Assembly: GCA_010015805.1 (NCBI GenBank)
Contig: ML978129.1
Location: 744,001-808,000, forward strand
Reading direction: 5' to 3'
DNA length: 64,000 bases
Origin: Rhizodiscina lignyota
Taxonomy: Eukaryota > Ascomycota > Dothideomycetes > Aulographales > Rhizodiscinaceae
In this document: positions 12,401-23,351 of the stretch, one piece after another
Numbering within the stretch: position 1 is the first letter of the stretch
Layout: the number at the start of each line of letters is the position of its first letter
Translations under genes and position numbers: made by a program
The notes under the pieces: generated by a model
What the model was told of the DNA's origin: nothing
Seen by the model: the letters and a program-made list of their open reading frames with translations, nothing else
The model's database searches: none

Positions 12401-13005
12401 CCCACATCTACCTTTACGCATCAGAACATCCTCAATTCCCTTGCCCTGACCGATTCCTGCTGCTCAGCGTGCGTAGACGAGAAACGGCTGGAAAGGGCGG
12501 CGGAGACTAGCACGCACTGGCACGCGCCCCATTCGTCCCATCGCGCTGGTATCTCTGGCTCCCTCGCAGCACGAGCAGCACGGTCCATATCACCAGCGTC
12601 ACCCTGTTTGCGGCTTGAGAGTGCCGCGCCCGGCAATAAAACTGCTACCAAATGACAGGCGCCCCGATCCGACTGGGTCCCCTTTGGATATCAGAAGCAC
12701 CGCTGCTCGTCGATCCACCGCCTCTGTCAGGCTCCCAGGCCGGAGACGCTCAGCTAAAGTGATAAAGCGCCGGTCGGCAGCTCTTCCTGTTCCTGTTACA
12801 CACTCCCCTTCGGAGTTGGCGCCCTCGGTTTGCAAGTCGTGCTGCACGACACACTGCGAGCGCGCCGTTGCGACCTCCCGCCCGCATTCCGCCATACCCC
12901 ACCTTGAATCGCCCTCGACTCTCCCTCTCCGCCGCCTTGGAGCACTAGATACATCCTCCGGACCGAAGCCTTCTTCATCTCCGCCCAGAGGAGCGCGAGT
13001 TTGGC
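9470..13005. other. long region without a recognisable gene
   Basis: About 3.5 kb between two divergently transcribed genes. It is GC-rich with many overlapping Ser/Pro/Arg-rich open frames, including the upper part of a 492-codon minus-strand frame (8797-10275). A perfect hairpin lies at 11521-11550. The right end, from about 12120, is CA-rich and looks like a leader of the transcription factor at 13006. A long 5' regulatory region or a noncoding transcript would be compatible; nothing proves either. Confidence 0.5.
11521..11550. repeat. perfect 11-bp inverted repeat (hairpin)
   Basis: TGCTTAGGGCT and its exact reverse complement AGCCCTAAGCA are separated by the 8-nt loop GCGCCGTG. It is isolated within the gene-free region about 1.5 kb before the transcription factor gene. 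It could be a dimeric protein-binding site or an RNA hairpin. Confidence 0.8.
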
Positions 13006-16000
13006 ATGACCATGGCTGGTGAAGCTGGAGCGCGGCCTCTGCTGCCTCAGACCGCACAGCTGCAGAGCTATGGCTTCGTACAGCATCCTCAGCCGCGCGA
13101 GCAGCAGCGCAGTATGATATTCACCGCCCCATTGTGCACCACCGCTGGCGACTAATTGCATGCGCCAGATTATGTCTTTGTCGACGAGCACAATCGACAC
13201 AAAAGGCTTAAAGGTAATCGCGTCGCCGTACTTGCCTCCTGCTTTCATCATGTTAACGCAGAACAGTGATGCGCGCATGTGACGGTTGTCGCCGAAGGTG
13301 CGTGATGCTTTGACGCTGAACCGTCTGAATTTCGCCCTCTGACAATTGCCTGCAGAAAGATAAAATGCGATGCGGCGACTACGAATACCTGGCCGTGCGG
13401 AGGTATTATATTACTGACCCGACCATGCTTCAACTTCGCTGACGGACGATTGTATAGCATGCACGCGCCTGAAACTAACATGCGTCCCTCCAACGGTCAG
13501 CTACGAGAAGGACATGTCCGGGAGCCAAACATTCGAAGTAAACCCCCCACAGCAGTATCGCACAGTCGACCATGTGCAGATGTATCAACCGTCCATGCCA
13601 CCGTCCATGCCACCGGCAGCGCCGCCAGGACCTCTTCCCCAGCCAGGCCACATGTCGGCTTCATACTCATCCGCCTTTCCCACATATCAACCTCCTTCCT
13701 ATGTTGATCTCTCTTCGTCCCAGGCCAGCCTTCCATCATACAATTCCGCAGCACCGGCAGCCATACCGAACCAAAATTACACCTACCCACCCCATCAGGC
13801 CTTCGACGCGTCATACCAGCATCCAGCAGGGGATTTGGCGTGGAATGGAGAGTTGGGCACCGACAGTCTCACGGAAGCACTTGGGCAGCTCAACATTGAC
13901 CACACTGGAGTTGGTAAGTTTGCAACTAGCCATGCGATCATCACTTTTCTGCGGAATGAACCTAATCTATTCTAGCTCCATATATCACTCAGCAAAAGAA
14001 GAATTTGGCATCCACTCAGGCAGTCGAGGATTACGAAGCTGATCTGCCTGTACCCCAACATACAAGTTCGGACTACCGGGTCAGAATACCCCAGGAAATG
14101 TTCCCATCGGAGCAACGTGCCCTCCAGTATTTCAAATACTTCTTTGACAACATTCACCCATACTGCCCAGTCATCAACCGTGCAGCCTTCTATCAACAAT
14201 GGCATACCAACAAAGATTCGATATCCGCGCTTCTTCTCGAGGGCATATTTGCATGCTCGTCGTTAGCACTCGAAGGCGCCCAGGCTGGAACGAAATGGCT
14301 CGCGTTAGCTTCAAGTTTGTCTTCCGCGATCTCTTGACCTTGAGTTGTACTGATTCTGTCCAGAACACGAAGACAGCTTCAAAGACGTGGCAAGGCTAAG
14401 CACCATTCAAGCAATGATTATCCTTCTGAAGGCTCGCGAAGCGGTGCCGAAGCGTGGCTACTACTATAGATCTTGGATGACCGTGGTGAGCTCTGTACTC
14501 ATGTCACAGGAACTGGAGCTTCACGAACATCTTGAACTGCACCGTAATGGCATACCTTGCGGCGCTACTCCATCCGAATGTGCGGAGAAGACTAGAATAT
14601 GGCATATGCTATTCATCCTTGAGATTATGGTTGGAGGACCTCAAGGTTGGTATTCCAAATGCATTTGATTATACGAATGTTTACTAAGTTCCCCAGGCCG
14701 CCGCGATTTTCGCGTCGAGGCAGACACTATCGATTTCAACGAACCGACCAACATTCCCGGATTTGACGAAGCAGAGTTTCAGATATCGCGTCAATTCACA
14801 TACTTGATACGCATTGCCAAGAACATTAAAGAAACAAATCTCATGTGGCAAACTCTTAGAAAGAGGAGGAAGGACTGGGGTCTCGATCCGGCATTCGTGG
14901 CTCATAATCAAGTCTATGTGAACTGGATCCGTGATCTTCCCCGAGACATGCAAATTCAAATGCCGGCAGATGGATCACTCCCTTGGATGCCTTCCCATTA
15001 TATCGGCCAGCTGCATTGTTATTACTATCTCAGTGTTATCATGCACCACCGGCCGCAAATACACTTCTTATCCGATGCTGGTGATCCTGGATGGAAATCG
15101 CATATGATGCTCTGCTACAACTCTGCCAAGGCAATGTGCAGACTACAAGAGGCGATCATTCAAAAGTATGGCCTTGATGCACTCTCTTGCATGCAACGAG
15201 GGATCAGCTTCACCATATACTGTGTACTTACGTGCACTATGCTTCACCTTGTAAGTCTCGTCGCCTCAAATAGTACGATTCCCGTCTTAGGCTAACTGAG
15301 CTTTCTAGGCCGCCATAACCGCTCCCGATCCAGAGCTCAACAGTGAAGCACCAGACTATTTCGTCCGACACATGCAGATACTAGAGCAATGCGTACCACA
15401 CTGGGACATGCCAGAAATGCATGCCCAGATCAACGCCCTCCGCGAAGCGTTTTCTGCCGACACTTCAAAACCATTTGCACTTAAACCGTCCTTCCCTCAC
15501 GGTAGTCCTCCAGCACATCGAGCTTCACAATCTCCTCCATTCCCAGCGGATGCCTCCGCACCATATGGTTCTCATGCTGCAGTCTCAGGAGCAGCGCACG
15601 ACGTGCCCCTCGACTCAGCACCAGGTCAGGTCCCACCAGCGTCTGTTTCGTACCCAAGTTCGCATCCAATTACTCCGCCCATCAGCACGACGGACTCGGA
15701 GCCGAAGACTGACTCTCCCGTAGGTCAGCAGTCTTTGGTGTCTATGGGCGCAACAACGGCTGGCGCCACCGGACAATTGATAGGCGCGACGGGGCCGAGA
15801 GTGCCGACGTCAGTAGCGCCGCAGGAACAGGCGCAGTGGAATCCTACGAGGATCTTTGAGTACGTCTCTATTGCTGAAGCAAAATAAAAGCGTCATGCTA
15901 AAAAAGAACAGTCAATGGACCGCCGCATTCACACCAACCCCCGGTGCTAACCAACAACAATCCCCTCCGCCTATGCGCCAACAAAGTGGCACATACGACC

Positions 16001-16266
16001 CACGCGGCAATCCAACTGACAGCTCAACATATGCACCGCAAACACAGACGACACCCACACAGCCAACAGGCAGCTACTCACCACACTCAAGCCAAGTCAA
16101 CCCACCTCAAGCACAGCAGGCCGCTTATCAAGCTCCCATTAACAGCTACGTTTCTCCAGGACAATGGCAAGATCTCGTTGCTAGCAGTTTCGGCGATGGC
16201 CGGCTAAAGAGGAGTTGGGACTACGGGGGAATGGACATGGGTGGCATGGCGAAAAGACCGAGATAA
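13006..16266 (+). CDS. Zn2Cys6 transcription factor with fungal-specific domain
   Basis: Ten exons: 13006-13111, 13169-13213, 13267-13297, 13356-13402, 13458-13913, 13976-14314, 14364-14645, 14697-15250, 15309-15859, 15912-16266; 921 aa. All joins use GT..AG and keep frame. The zinc cluster has Cys at 55, 58, 65, 75, 78 and 85 (C-x2-C-x6-C-x9-C-x2-C-x6-C: CDGCRRRKIKCD, then PCGACTRLKLTC), preceded by the basic VDEHNRHKRLKV. The fungal-specific regulatory domain covers about residues 275-560 (FFDNIHPYCPVINRAAFYQQ). The remainder is Ser/Pro/Gln-rich, as in activation regions. It should bind DNA as a dimer in the nucleus; target genes cannot be read from the sequence. The Zn cluster is spread over exons 3-5, with exons 2-4 only 45, 31 and 47 nt long. 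Confidence 0.9.
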
Positions 16267-17058
16267 CACGAGGGGTTGACGATGGGGACAAGAACTTGCA
16301 ATCTGTTGTCATGCGTCCTCATCGTCGCTTGTTTCCACGCTTTCCATTTTTTTGGGTTTCACGTAAACTCGATATGACTTCGCAGTCTTTGAGGAAAAAG
16401 TCACTTTGATGGCCCCCCCTTGTACTTCTACCAACCCTACCCCTGTCGCTACCCGCAGAAGCACACCACAGTACATACTGCACGACTATCATGTGTCACG
16501 CGTCCCCTCTCTGCGTTTGCATCCGGCTACTGTCGTCTGATTTGTTCACTACTCCCTCCCCTATGCACTTGTTTCCTCCCCCGGAGCATGTTACACACGG
16601 CCGAGCAATCGTTTCGTTTTTTACGGTGGGCAATTGGAGCATTAGGCTTGGAAATACTGGGTTCACCTGGGCACGCCGTATACCCCCCCTTTTGGAGTCG
16701 TTTCGAGAATGGAATTCCTGAGACTCTCTTTGTAATTGTAGGACATTGGTTACTACACGCGTGCGGACAAACTGGACATAAAAAAACGCACGACATTGGA
16801 ATTAGATCAAATATGCGTATTTGAGCTCTCCTCAAGTCTTTTTTTCAATTTGCACTGTATTGTTCCTAATTTTAGGGATACGTGATACAAAGTCGATCGT
16901 TTGATGGGTGTCCATCGTCATCAGGTGAGCTTCTGATTACCATACAGTGCCGGAAGGGGGCCACTCGACTGCGCTTGACATGCTGAGATACTATAACAAT
17001 TCCATAAATGGCCTGGTCGGCCATGAGCCAAAACAGTGACGCCCGTAATAGCATACAA
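16267..17058. other. convergent intergenic region
   Basis: 3' flanks of the transcription factor (+) and VPS8 (-). Short overlapping open frames only; I see no gene or repeat. Confidence 0.6.
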
Positions 17059-20000
17059 TTATTCACATTCAGGGCACTCGAACCTTTCGCCCTCGCCCTC
17101 GCCCTCGTGCTCACCCTCGATCTTCCCTCTGCTCGCCATTAGACAGCTCCGGTGCGCGATATGCCCGCATGCAAACACCACCAACGGGCCAGAGCCGGGC
17201 TGCGCATCTCGATCCTTCCCCTCGCCCTCCTGCACCGCCTTGGCGCCCTCACTTTCCTTCCCCTTCCCCCTCGACGCCGTCTCTCCGTTCCCCGCGCCCA
17301 CGGCAGCCTCGACCCTCCTCCGTCGCCGCTCGCCCTCCTCCTCGCGCTTCTGCTCCCACTCCTCCCAGATGCCTCCCCCGGCGCCAGGCCCCCACACCCT
17401 CCGCCCACACACCTCGCACACCGCGCTCTTGGGCCGCCAGCCCATGACGCGCCGCTCGTAGCCCTCGCGCACGTTGCCGAACACGTCCTTGTCGAGGAAG
17501 GCGTTGGACAGCTCGAGGATGGTGCTCTCGAACGTGTACGCGGCGAAGATGTCGGCCAGCACGGCGCGCAGGTCCGACAGCGTGGGGAGGCGCGCGCTCG
17601 CGCGAGTCAGGAAGCAGCGCAGGATGAGGAGGAACGACGGGTTCGACTGAGCTTGCTGATGCTGCTGCTGCACGTGCTTTGGCGTTGTCTGCGGAGGGGG
17701 TGAGGTGGATGGGGCGACATCGGAGGAGGTGGCGGCCGCGGTGGCGAGGGCGTCGGCGGCGACGGCTTTCGCGCGCCCGACGCGATGCGAGTGCTCTGGC
17801 TTCGCGAAGGAGGTTGTAGATGCGAGGAGGGCAGAGAAGGTCTGCTGCACGGCGCTGCGCATGGCCGAGGTGATCTGCGCTGTGTTCAGTGCACTCGGCT
17901 CACCATCGGCGGAGGAGGCCTCGACGTCGGTCGCGGCAGCAGTTACGTCCTTTGTCACTGCCACGATAGCGTCGACGAGCTCCAGCCAGAGCCTCTCGTC
18001 CTTCTCGAGGTCGTCCTCGCTTACGGCGGCCGATCTCTGCGTCGCTGCCGCGTTCCTCCTGCTGCTGTTGGGCGGCCGGTCTCGCGCTGACATGCGCGTC
18101 TGGCCCTGGCAGAGCCAGATGCCTACTTTGCAGTACTTGTCGACCTTGTCGAGCAAGTCGCTAGTGGCCTCTTCCGTGTTCGCCATGTCGGGGCTCTCAT
18201 TGGCACCTTCGATCAAGCTAATCAGCGCAGCCTGCAGAGTACCCATGTACTTGACCAGCCTCGCCATGGCATCCTCTACAAGACCATCACGAGCCATCAG
18301 GACGACAGCTGCATCGATAGCCTCGCTCTTCTCCATGGCCGGGAGCACGCGGTCCAAGCGGAGGTCGCCAGACTTCAGCAGAGTGACGTAGTCGGCGACG
18401 TGGGACGGGTTGAATTTGCACATGAGCTGCACATATCTCTCTTCGAATTGCTTCTCCAGCACCTGTGTGTCCACGTGTGAGACATGCCCCGCCGGTTCGG
18501 GCTCCAATACAGTCTGCAGCATCGTGAACTGGGCGCGCTCGTCGTCATCAAGAGCACCCGCGACCTTCTCGAACAAGCTTGGCGCGTAAGTTGCCAATAT
18601 TTGTGCGCTGCGTACTGCGTCGATTGACGCAAGGTCTTTTGCGTGACTAAGAAGCACGTTGTGCACATCCCGGAGTTGCTTGTTCGTGAGCCCGCTGCCT
18701 GGCCGTAGGACGTTGGTGACGTTATCAAAAACCGAATCTGGGTTTTGGGTGTCGGCAAAGCAAGTCTCCAGCAGCTTCGCATATTCCTTCGCGCCTCTGT
18801 AGACGGACTTGAGTACGCGATAGAACCGGGCATGGGTGAAGAGGGGAATGAGGCTGGCGATATCGGAAGGGTGATACTGGGAAAGCAAGTATTCGACGCT
18901 AAGCTCGCAGTCTGCAGCTAGTTCATCGGATGGATAGTGACAAAGCCCTTCCAAGGTCCGGTGGAGTGCAGATCCGGGGAGTATGATAAATTGCGGGAAC
19001 TTTGGGAGGTTCCTTGCGATGAACATGTCCAGATAGATACTGTCCTCGGGTCCGAAGTCCTCGCTTGCCATAACATCTATGAGAATGCTGATGATGGTTT
19101 GCCTGGTGGGTAACATTGACATCGACGTTCGCTTGTTGGTCTCAATCCCATTGATAGCCTCTCCGTTTTGCATGCTGTTATTTGGCGCGTTGAGAAAACT
19201 GTCCTCAAAGGCTTCATTGAGCATGCTCATAAAACTGCTTGAGTCATAATCAAGCAGAGCACGTAGATATGGATATGTCGACTCGCTGGTCGCTTTTGTA
19301 GAGAAAATGTTTCCGCTACCAGGAGGCCATTCCCGCTCTCGTCCAGAGAAAATGAATCTGTATAGATCGGCCTTCGCCTTGTCAGCCTCTTCGTCGGGCA
19401 TTATGTCGCCCCTGGGGTATCGCCGTCCAGTGAAGCAGAATGCAAGGTAAGGAAAGACTTTCGTAATCGACCTTTCGTATTGAGTTGGGATGTCTCCGTC
19501 GCCGAAGACGTCCAGTAGCTCCAAAACCTCGGTGAGTGGACTGATATAGTCACTCAAAGCCCGATTATAAATGTAGACTAGGGCATCAAAGAGTTGATAT
19601 TGCTTGCAAAGGGTGAGTGTGTGATCAATATCCAGAGTAGATGTATCGAGGCGGCAGAGCATATCTTCGAGTCGACTTGCTCGGTCCAGAGATGCATAGT
19701 GGGTGATGAGCGCTTGCATCACATCGGGGGGCATCGAGGTAATGCTTTCTTCGAGGATATAAGGCTCTAGAGTCTCGAAGAAGACATCTTCATGCGAAGC
19801 CTCTGAGAACTTCTCATACACTTCTTCGAAGAGAAAGTCTACCTCGTCCATACTTGTGCACGCGCTGAAACATGCAGAGGCAAGTTCATCAACATGAACT
19901 TTGGTGAGCTCGCCATTCCTTCGTTCGTCTTGATCAGGGAACGTGTATTTCAACGACGCAATGATCATCTCCAATAGTCGTTCGCGAACCAAGTCATGTC

Positions 20001-22033
20001 GGGCGGTAGCATCGTCAGGGAGGCCGACAGTAAGCTTATCAGCTTCTCCAGTGTAGTATGCACTAGCCAGTTGGATTGCAGCAATGAAATTCCCTTCCTC
20101 CATCAAAGCTACCAATCGATCTGCCCAGTTCGAAAGAGTTCCCATTGCCACATCTTCAAAGCCAAGCAGAAATAGCCGTCCCTTGTAAGCTTTGAAGCTC
20201 ATGTGGAAGGCATCTGCAACTACGCCGTGCATTGATGAGTCTTCTTCATCAAGCTGTTCAACCACTGGGTGTAACTGTTTCGAGAACACATCCCGATGGA
20301 AAATGTGCTTCTGTATCAGGTCATATGAGTCTGTAACTCGTAGACCGTTATCCTCAAGGATAACTAAACGCTGGCTGATCGTGAGCACGCCCAAAACAGA
20401 CCTGCTCAGCCACTGAACAGCAACGATAGCTTCGTCATTTTTCCACCGACTTCGAGGGCGAAAATCAAGCTCCGGCGGCCTGTCTTCTTCCGGGGCCAGA
20501 GAGACGTCGACTTCGAGGATGGTGAGAACATTAGACCAACAGTAAGCAAGCTTACTTTTGGAAACGCCTTTCTGCTGTCCACTTGCAGCATTCTTTAGCT
20601 TGACCGCTGGAAACCAAGCGAGGCAGCCGCTGAGTGTGCTGTGTGGGGCTACTTCCTTGGGACGAGGCGCTTTATGCTGTGTTTGTGCGATTGGAGTCGT
20701 CGAGACAATCACTAAGAGGTATGGCGTTAGAAGTGCAGTTAATCCTAAGTTATCTGTCGGCTGCTCAACGTTTCCAAGAGGGAGAGGGCCAAAAGCCAAG
20801 ACAGAACTCGGTTTCCGAGGCCGCTCGTTGGATCCAGCAATTGGAGGATAGCGTCCCAAGATTCGGGTAGTCTTGACGATTCTTCCTACAGAGCCAAGGC
20901 CTCTTGTTGCAAGATGTGAGAATGCCATACCACCTTCATCAGCAGACACCAATGCCGTATGTCGAGTGCCCAAGAAGCCCACATGCAAAATTGCCTTGTC
21001 AAACACGTGACCATCACTTCGCCGATTTTCTAGTTGAGATGCAGGCAAAGGAGGGATGTGCAGAAATGGCTTGGCTGGTCGAGCCACCTCCCATGTGAAT
21101 ATATGCCCGGATGAATGACCTCCAGCAACCGTGCTGTGGTCCGCAGATATTGCTAGCGAGGTGACGGCTCCGGATTCCACAGCTTTGGTTCCGAGTCCAA
21201 TAGTCGCAACAAGAGTTTGGTGGTAGTCGAAAACCAAGATTAAGCCCTTTGATGTGCCAATGACAATGGAATTGGCGACAGCAAGGCAAGACGGTCTGCC
21301 ATAATTTCTCCGCCCAATCTCTGAGAACGCAGTCCCTGTGAGTTTCTTGAGCTTAATCCACCGGACTACTTCCCAGGGAGCCTGGACCTCTTCTGAAGAT
21401 GTTTGATCGGGTATTCGAACGCTCACAAGCGTTGCAAGCGAAGACTGTCTGGAATGCGATCCTAAAAAGGCTGGAGAGGATGATCGCGAATGTGGAGTGG
21501 AGCTGCCAAACTGTGCTGAAAAGCGCCTGTCAAATGGTTGTAGTGAACCAGGTCGTCGAGTTCGCGCTACCGAAAGCTGGGAGACGCTTCCAGGAGATGA
21601 TAACAGGGAACCCTAGAACTGAACGTTAGCAATAGCTGTCACTAGCGTAACAATTCAAGATTCATACGCGACGTGATGGCGTGTCATCTGGTGTGGATGG
21701 AGTCCCCGGGCGGTCTTCCAACGCAATTGAAGCCTGGGCTTGAGCATCTTCTGCCTCTGCACTCTCCATCTCTTTCGCTTTATGATATGCAACCCCACGC
21801 AGTGATGCATTGCTTTCCTGTCCATTTGTCTCATCCGTGAACAGCTCCTCTTGGTGTAGTATTTGCGAGAGAGGTGATCTCGACGGCTCCCGTGATGGTA
21901 ATTCGGGTCCATCATGGCTGTCTGCTAGTAGGCTATCTGCAGACTGAGCGTCATCGACGAGTCGTTTCCCGTGCTTGGTCTCCGCTATATCCTCGCCATC
22001 GCTCGCACTGTCCTCTCCAGAGATGGAGCTCAT
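17059..22033 (-). CDS. VPS8: CORVET complex subunit Vps8
   Basis: Exons 22033-21668 and 21612-17059, 1639 aa; the 55-nt intron (GTATGA..TCTAG) joins DDTPSRR to GSLLSSPGSVSQ. An acidic, Ser-rich N-terminal region (about 1-200) precedes a beta-propeller part (about 200-580: VTSLAISADHSTVAGGHSSG) and a long helical solenoid. The C terminus carries a RING-type finger: CEVCGRRVWG, later FACGHIAHRSC and ECPEC at the very end. Vps8 is the Rab5-binding subunit of CORVET, which tethers early endosomes. The two halves of the RING are separated by a Glu/Arg/Gly-rich insert of about 70 residues. Identification rests on the domain order, length and the conserved start APWEVVRWIKLKKL. Confidence 0.9.
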
Positions 22034-22464
22034 CTGGGCCGATTATTGCTGCGCATTGCTCCAGCCATGCGCAGGTAAGGTATGGATTGGTATAGCCCTC
22101 AATTATAATAACCTGGCGTTCGACATCGTACTAGAGAGAGAGTTGGAGGGACAATTCGCGAATTACGTCGGCCTTGGGGAGGGTAGGGCGGAACTGCTGT
22201 TGGATACTACGAAGCTGTTTCGAAGAATGAGATAGACAGGTTCCGACGCACTCTTCACCCTTAGGCACCCTTTTCCTCGAAATGGCCGTTCGAACTGTAC
22301 GGCGTAGTCTTACGAATCCTACCACCTTGCGCCTCAAGCAGAGCTTCATCCAACTGCCTGCCATCGGCCGGCTAAACTCCGGCAAAAGCCACCGCCCCGT
22401 ACATCACCACTTCCGCTCACTTGCAACCACAAACTGTCCAGGTCACTCCTTCTTCACCGTGACA
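22034..22464. promoter_or_regulatory. divergent promoter region between VPS8 and the GPALPP gene
   Basis: The two start codons face away from each other across 431 bases, so both promoters should lie here. An ATG at 22282 is in frame with the GPALPP protein and would add 61 residues. I see no TATA box of note. Confidence 0.5.
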
Positions 22465-23286
22465 ATGCCTACGATAGGTCCAACACTTCCACCGCATCTG
22501 CAATCGAAGCGGAAGCACGAAGATGAAGACGAAGATGAATCATCGGATGAAGAGTCCGTTAGAAAACCGCAAAGTCCCAACGGCGACAAGCGACGCAAAG
22601 TGGTCGGCCCAGCTCCACCGCCTGCGCCCTTAGATGAAAGACCACCCCAGGGCCCCGACAGCGAGGGCGATTCTAGCAGCGAAGACGATTACGGTCCAGC
22701 GCTACCTACTGGTCCTCCACCTCTGGCGAGCTCAAACAATGACAGAATAGGCCCGCAAGCGCCACCTCCGGAGCCAGAGCAGAAGGCGTCCGCACGAGTG
22801 GCAAGAGATTCATGGATGCTTAATCCGCCACAGCAAGATGATCTTGCCGCGCGCATGGATCCAACCAAAATACGAGCGCGGAAATTCAACACGGGGAAAG
22901 GTGCGCGAGGGCCGACGCAAGGTTCCAAGGAAATCGACTCGATATGGACAGAGACGCCCGAGCAGAAAGTGAAGCGCTTGAGAGATGAGATGATGGGGGT
23001 ATCGAAGGCAAAGACCGGGCCAGAAGCTAGTCGGGTGGCCAATAAGAAGGAAGACCAAGAGACTGCGAGGAGGCTACGAGAGCAGTCAGAAAAATCAAGG
23101 GGCGAATCACTATTTGAGCAGCATAAAAAGATGAATAAGAAGGAGGAGGATGATCCAAGTAAAAGAGCATTTGATTACCAGAAGGACATGGCTGGTGGAA
23201 CGAAGATAGGTCATGCGCAGAGGAAGGAGATATTGAATCGGGCAAAGGACTTTGAGTCGAAATTCTCGTCAGGAGGGTTTCTATGA
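22465..23286 (+). CDS. GPALPP-motif protein, DUF3752 domain
   Basis: Single exon, 273 aa from the ATG that starts MPTIGPTLPP. The N-terminal half is acidic and Pro-rich with the repeated G-P-x-L/A-P-P type motif (GPTLPP, GPALPTGPP, GPQAPPP). The C-terminal DUF3752 region includes ARDSWMLNPPQQDDL, then WTETPEQKVKRLRDEMMG, and ends KEILNRAKDFESKFSSGGFL, the usual family ending. Homologues are small, probably nuclear, eukaryotic proteins of unclear function. The frame is open upstream to ATG 22282; that extension is Arg/Ser-rich without acids and would look like a mitochondrial presequence, which does not fit the family. I therefore prefer 22465. Confidence 0.85.
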   Translation: MPTIGPTLPPHLQSKRKHEDEDEDESSDEESVRKPQSPNGDKRRKVVGPAPPPAPLDERPPQGPDSEGDSSSEDDYGPALPTGPPPLASSNNDRIGPQAPPPEPEQKASARVARDSWMLNPPQQDDLAARMDPTKIRARKFNTGKGARGPTQGSKEIDSIWTETPEQKVKRLRDEMMGVSKAKTGPEASRVANKKEDQETARRLREQSEKSRGESLFEQHKKMNKKEEDDPSKRAFDYQKDMAGGTKIGHAQRKEILNRAKDFESKFSSGGFL

Positions 23287-23351
23287 TACCCACGTTTTAC
23301 GCTGTGCAAATGATAGTCATTTGCATCATCAAGCAGATTTTCCAGTATTCA

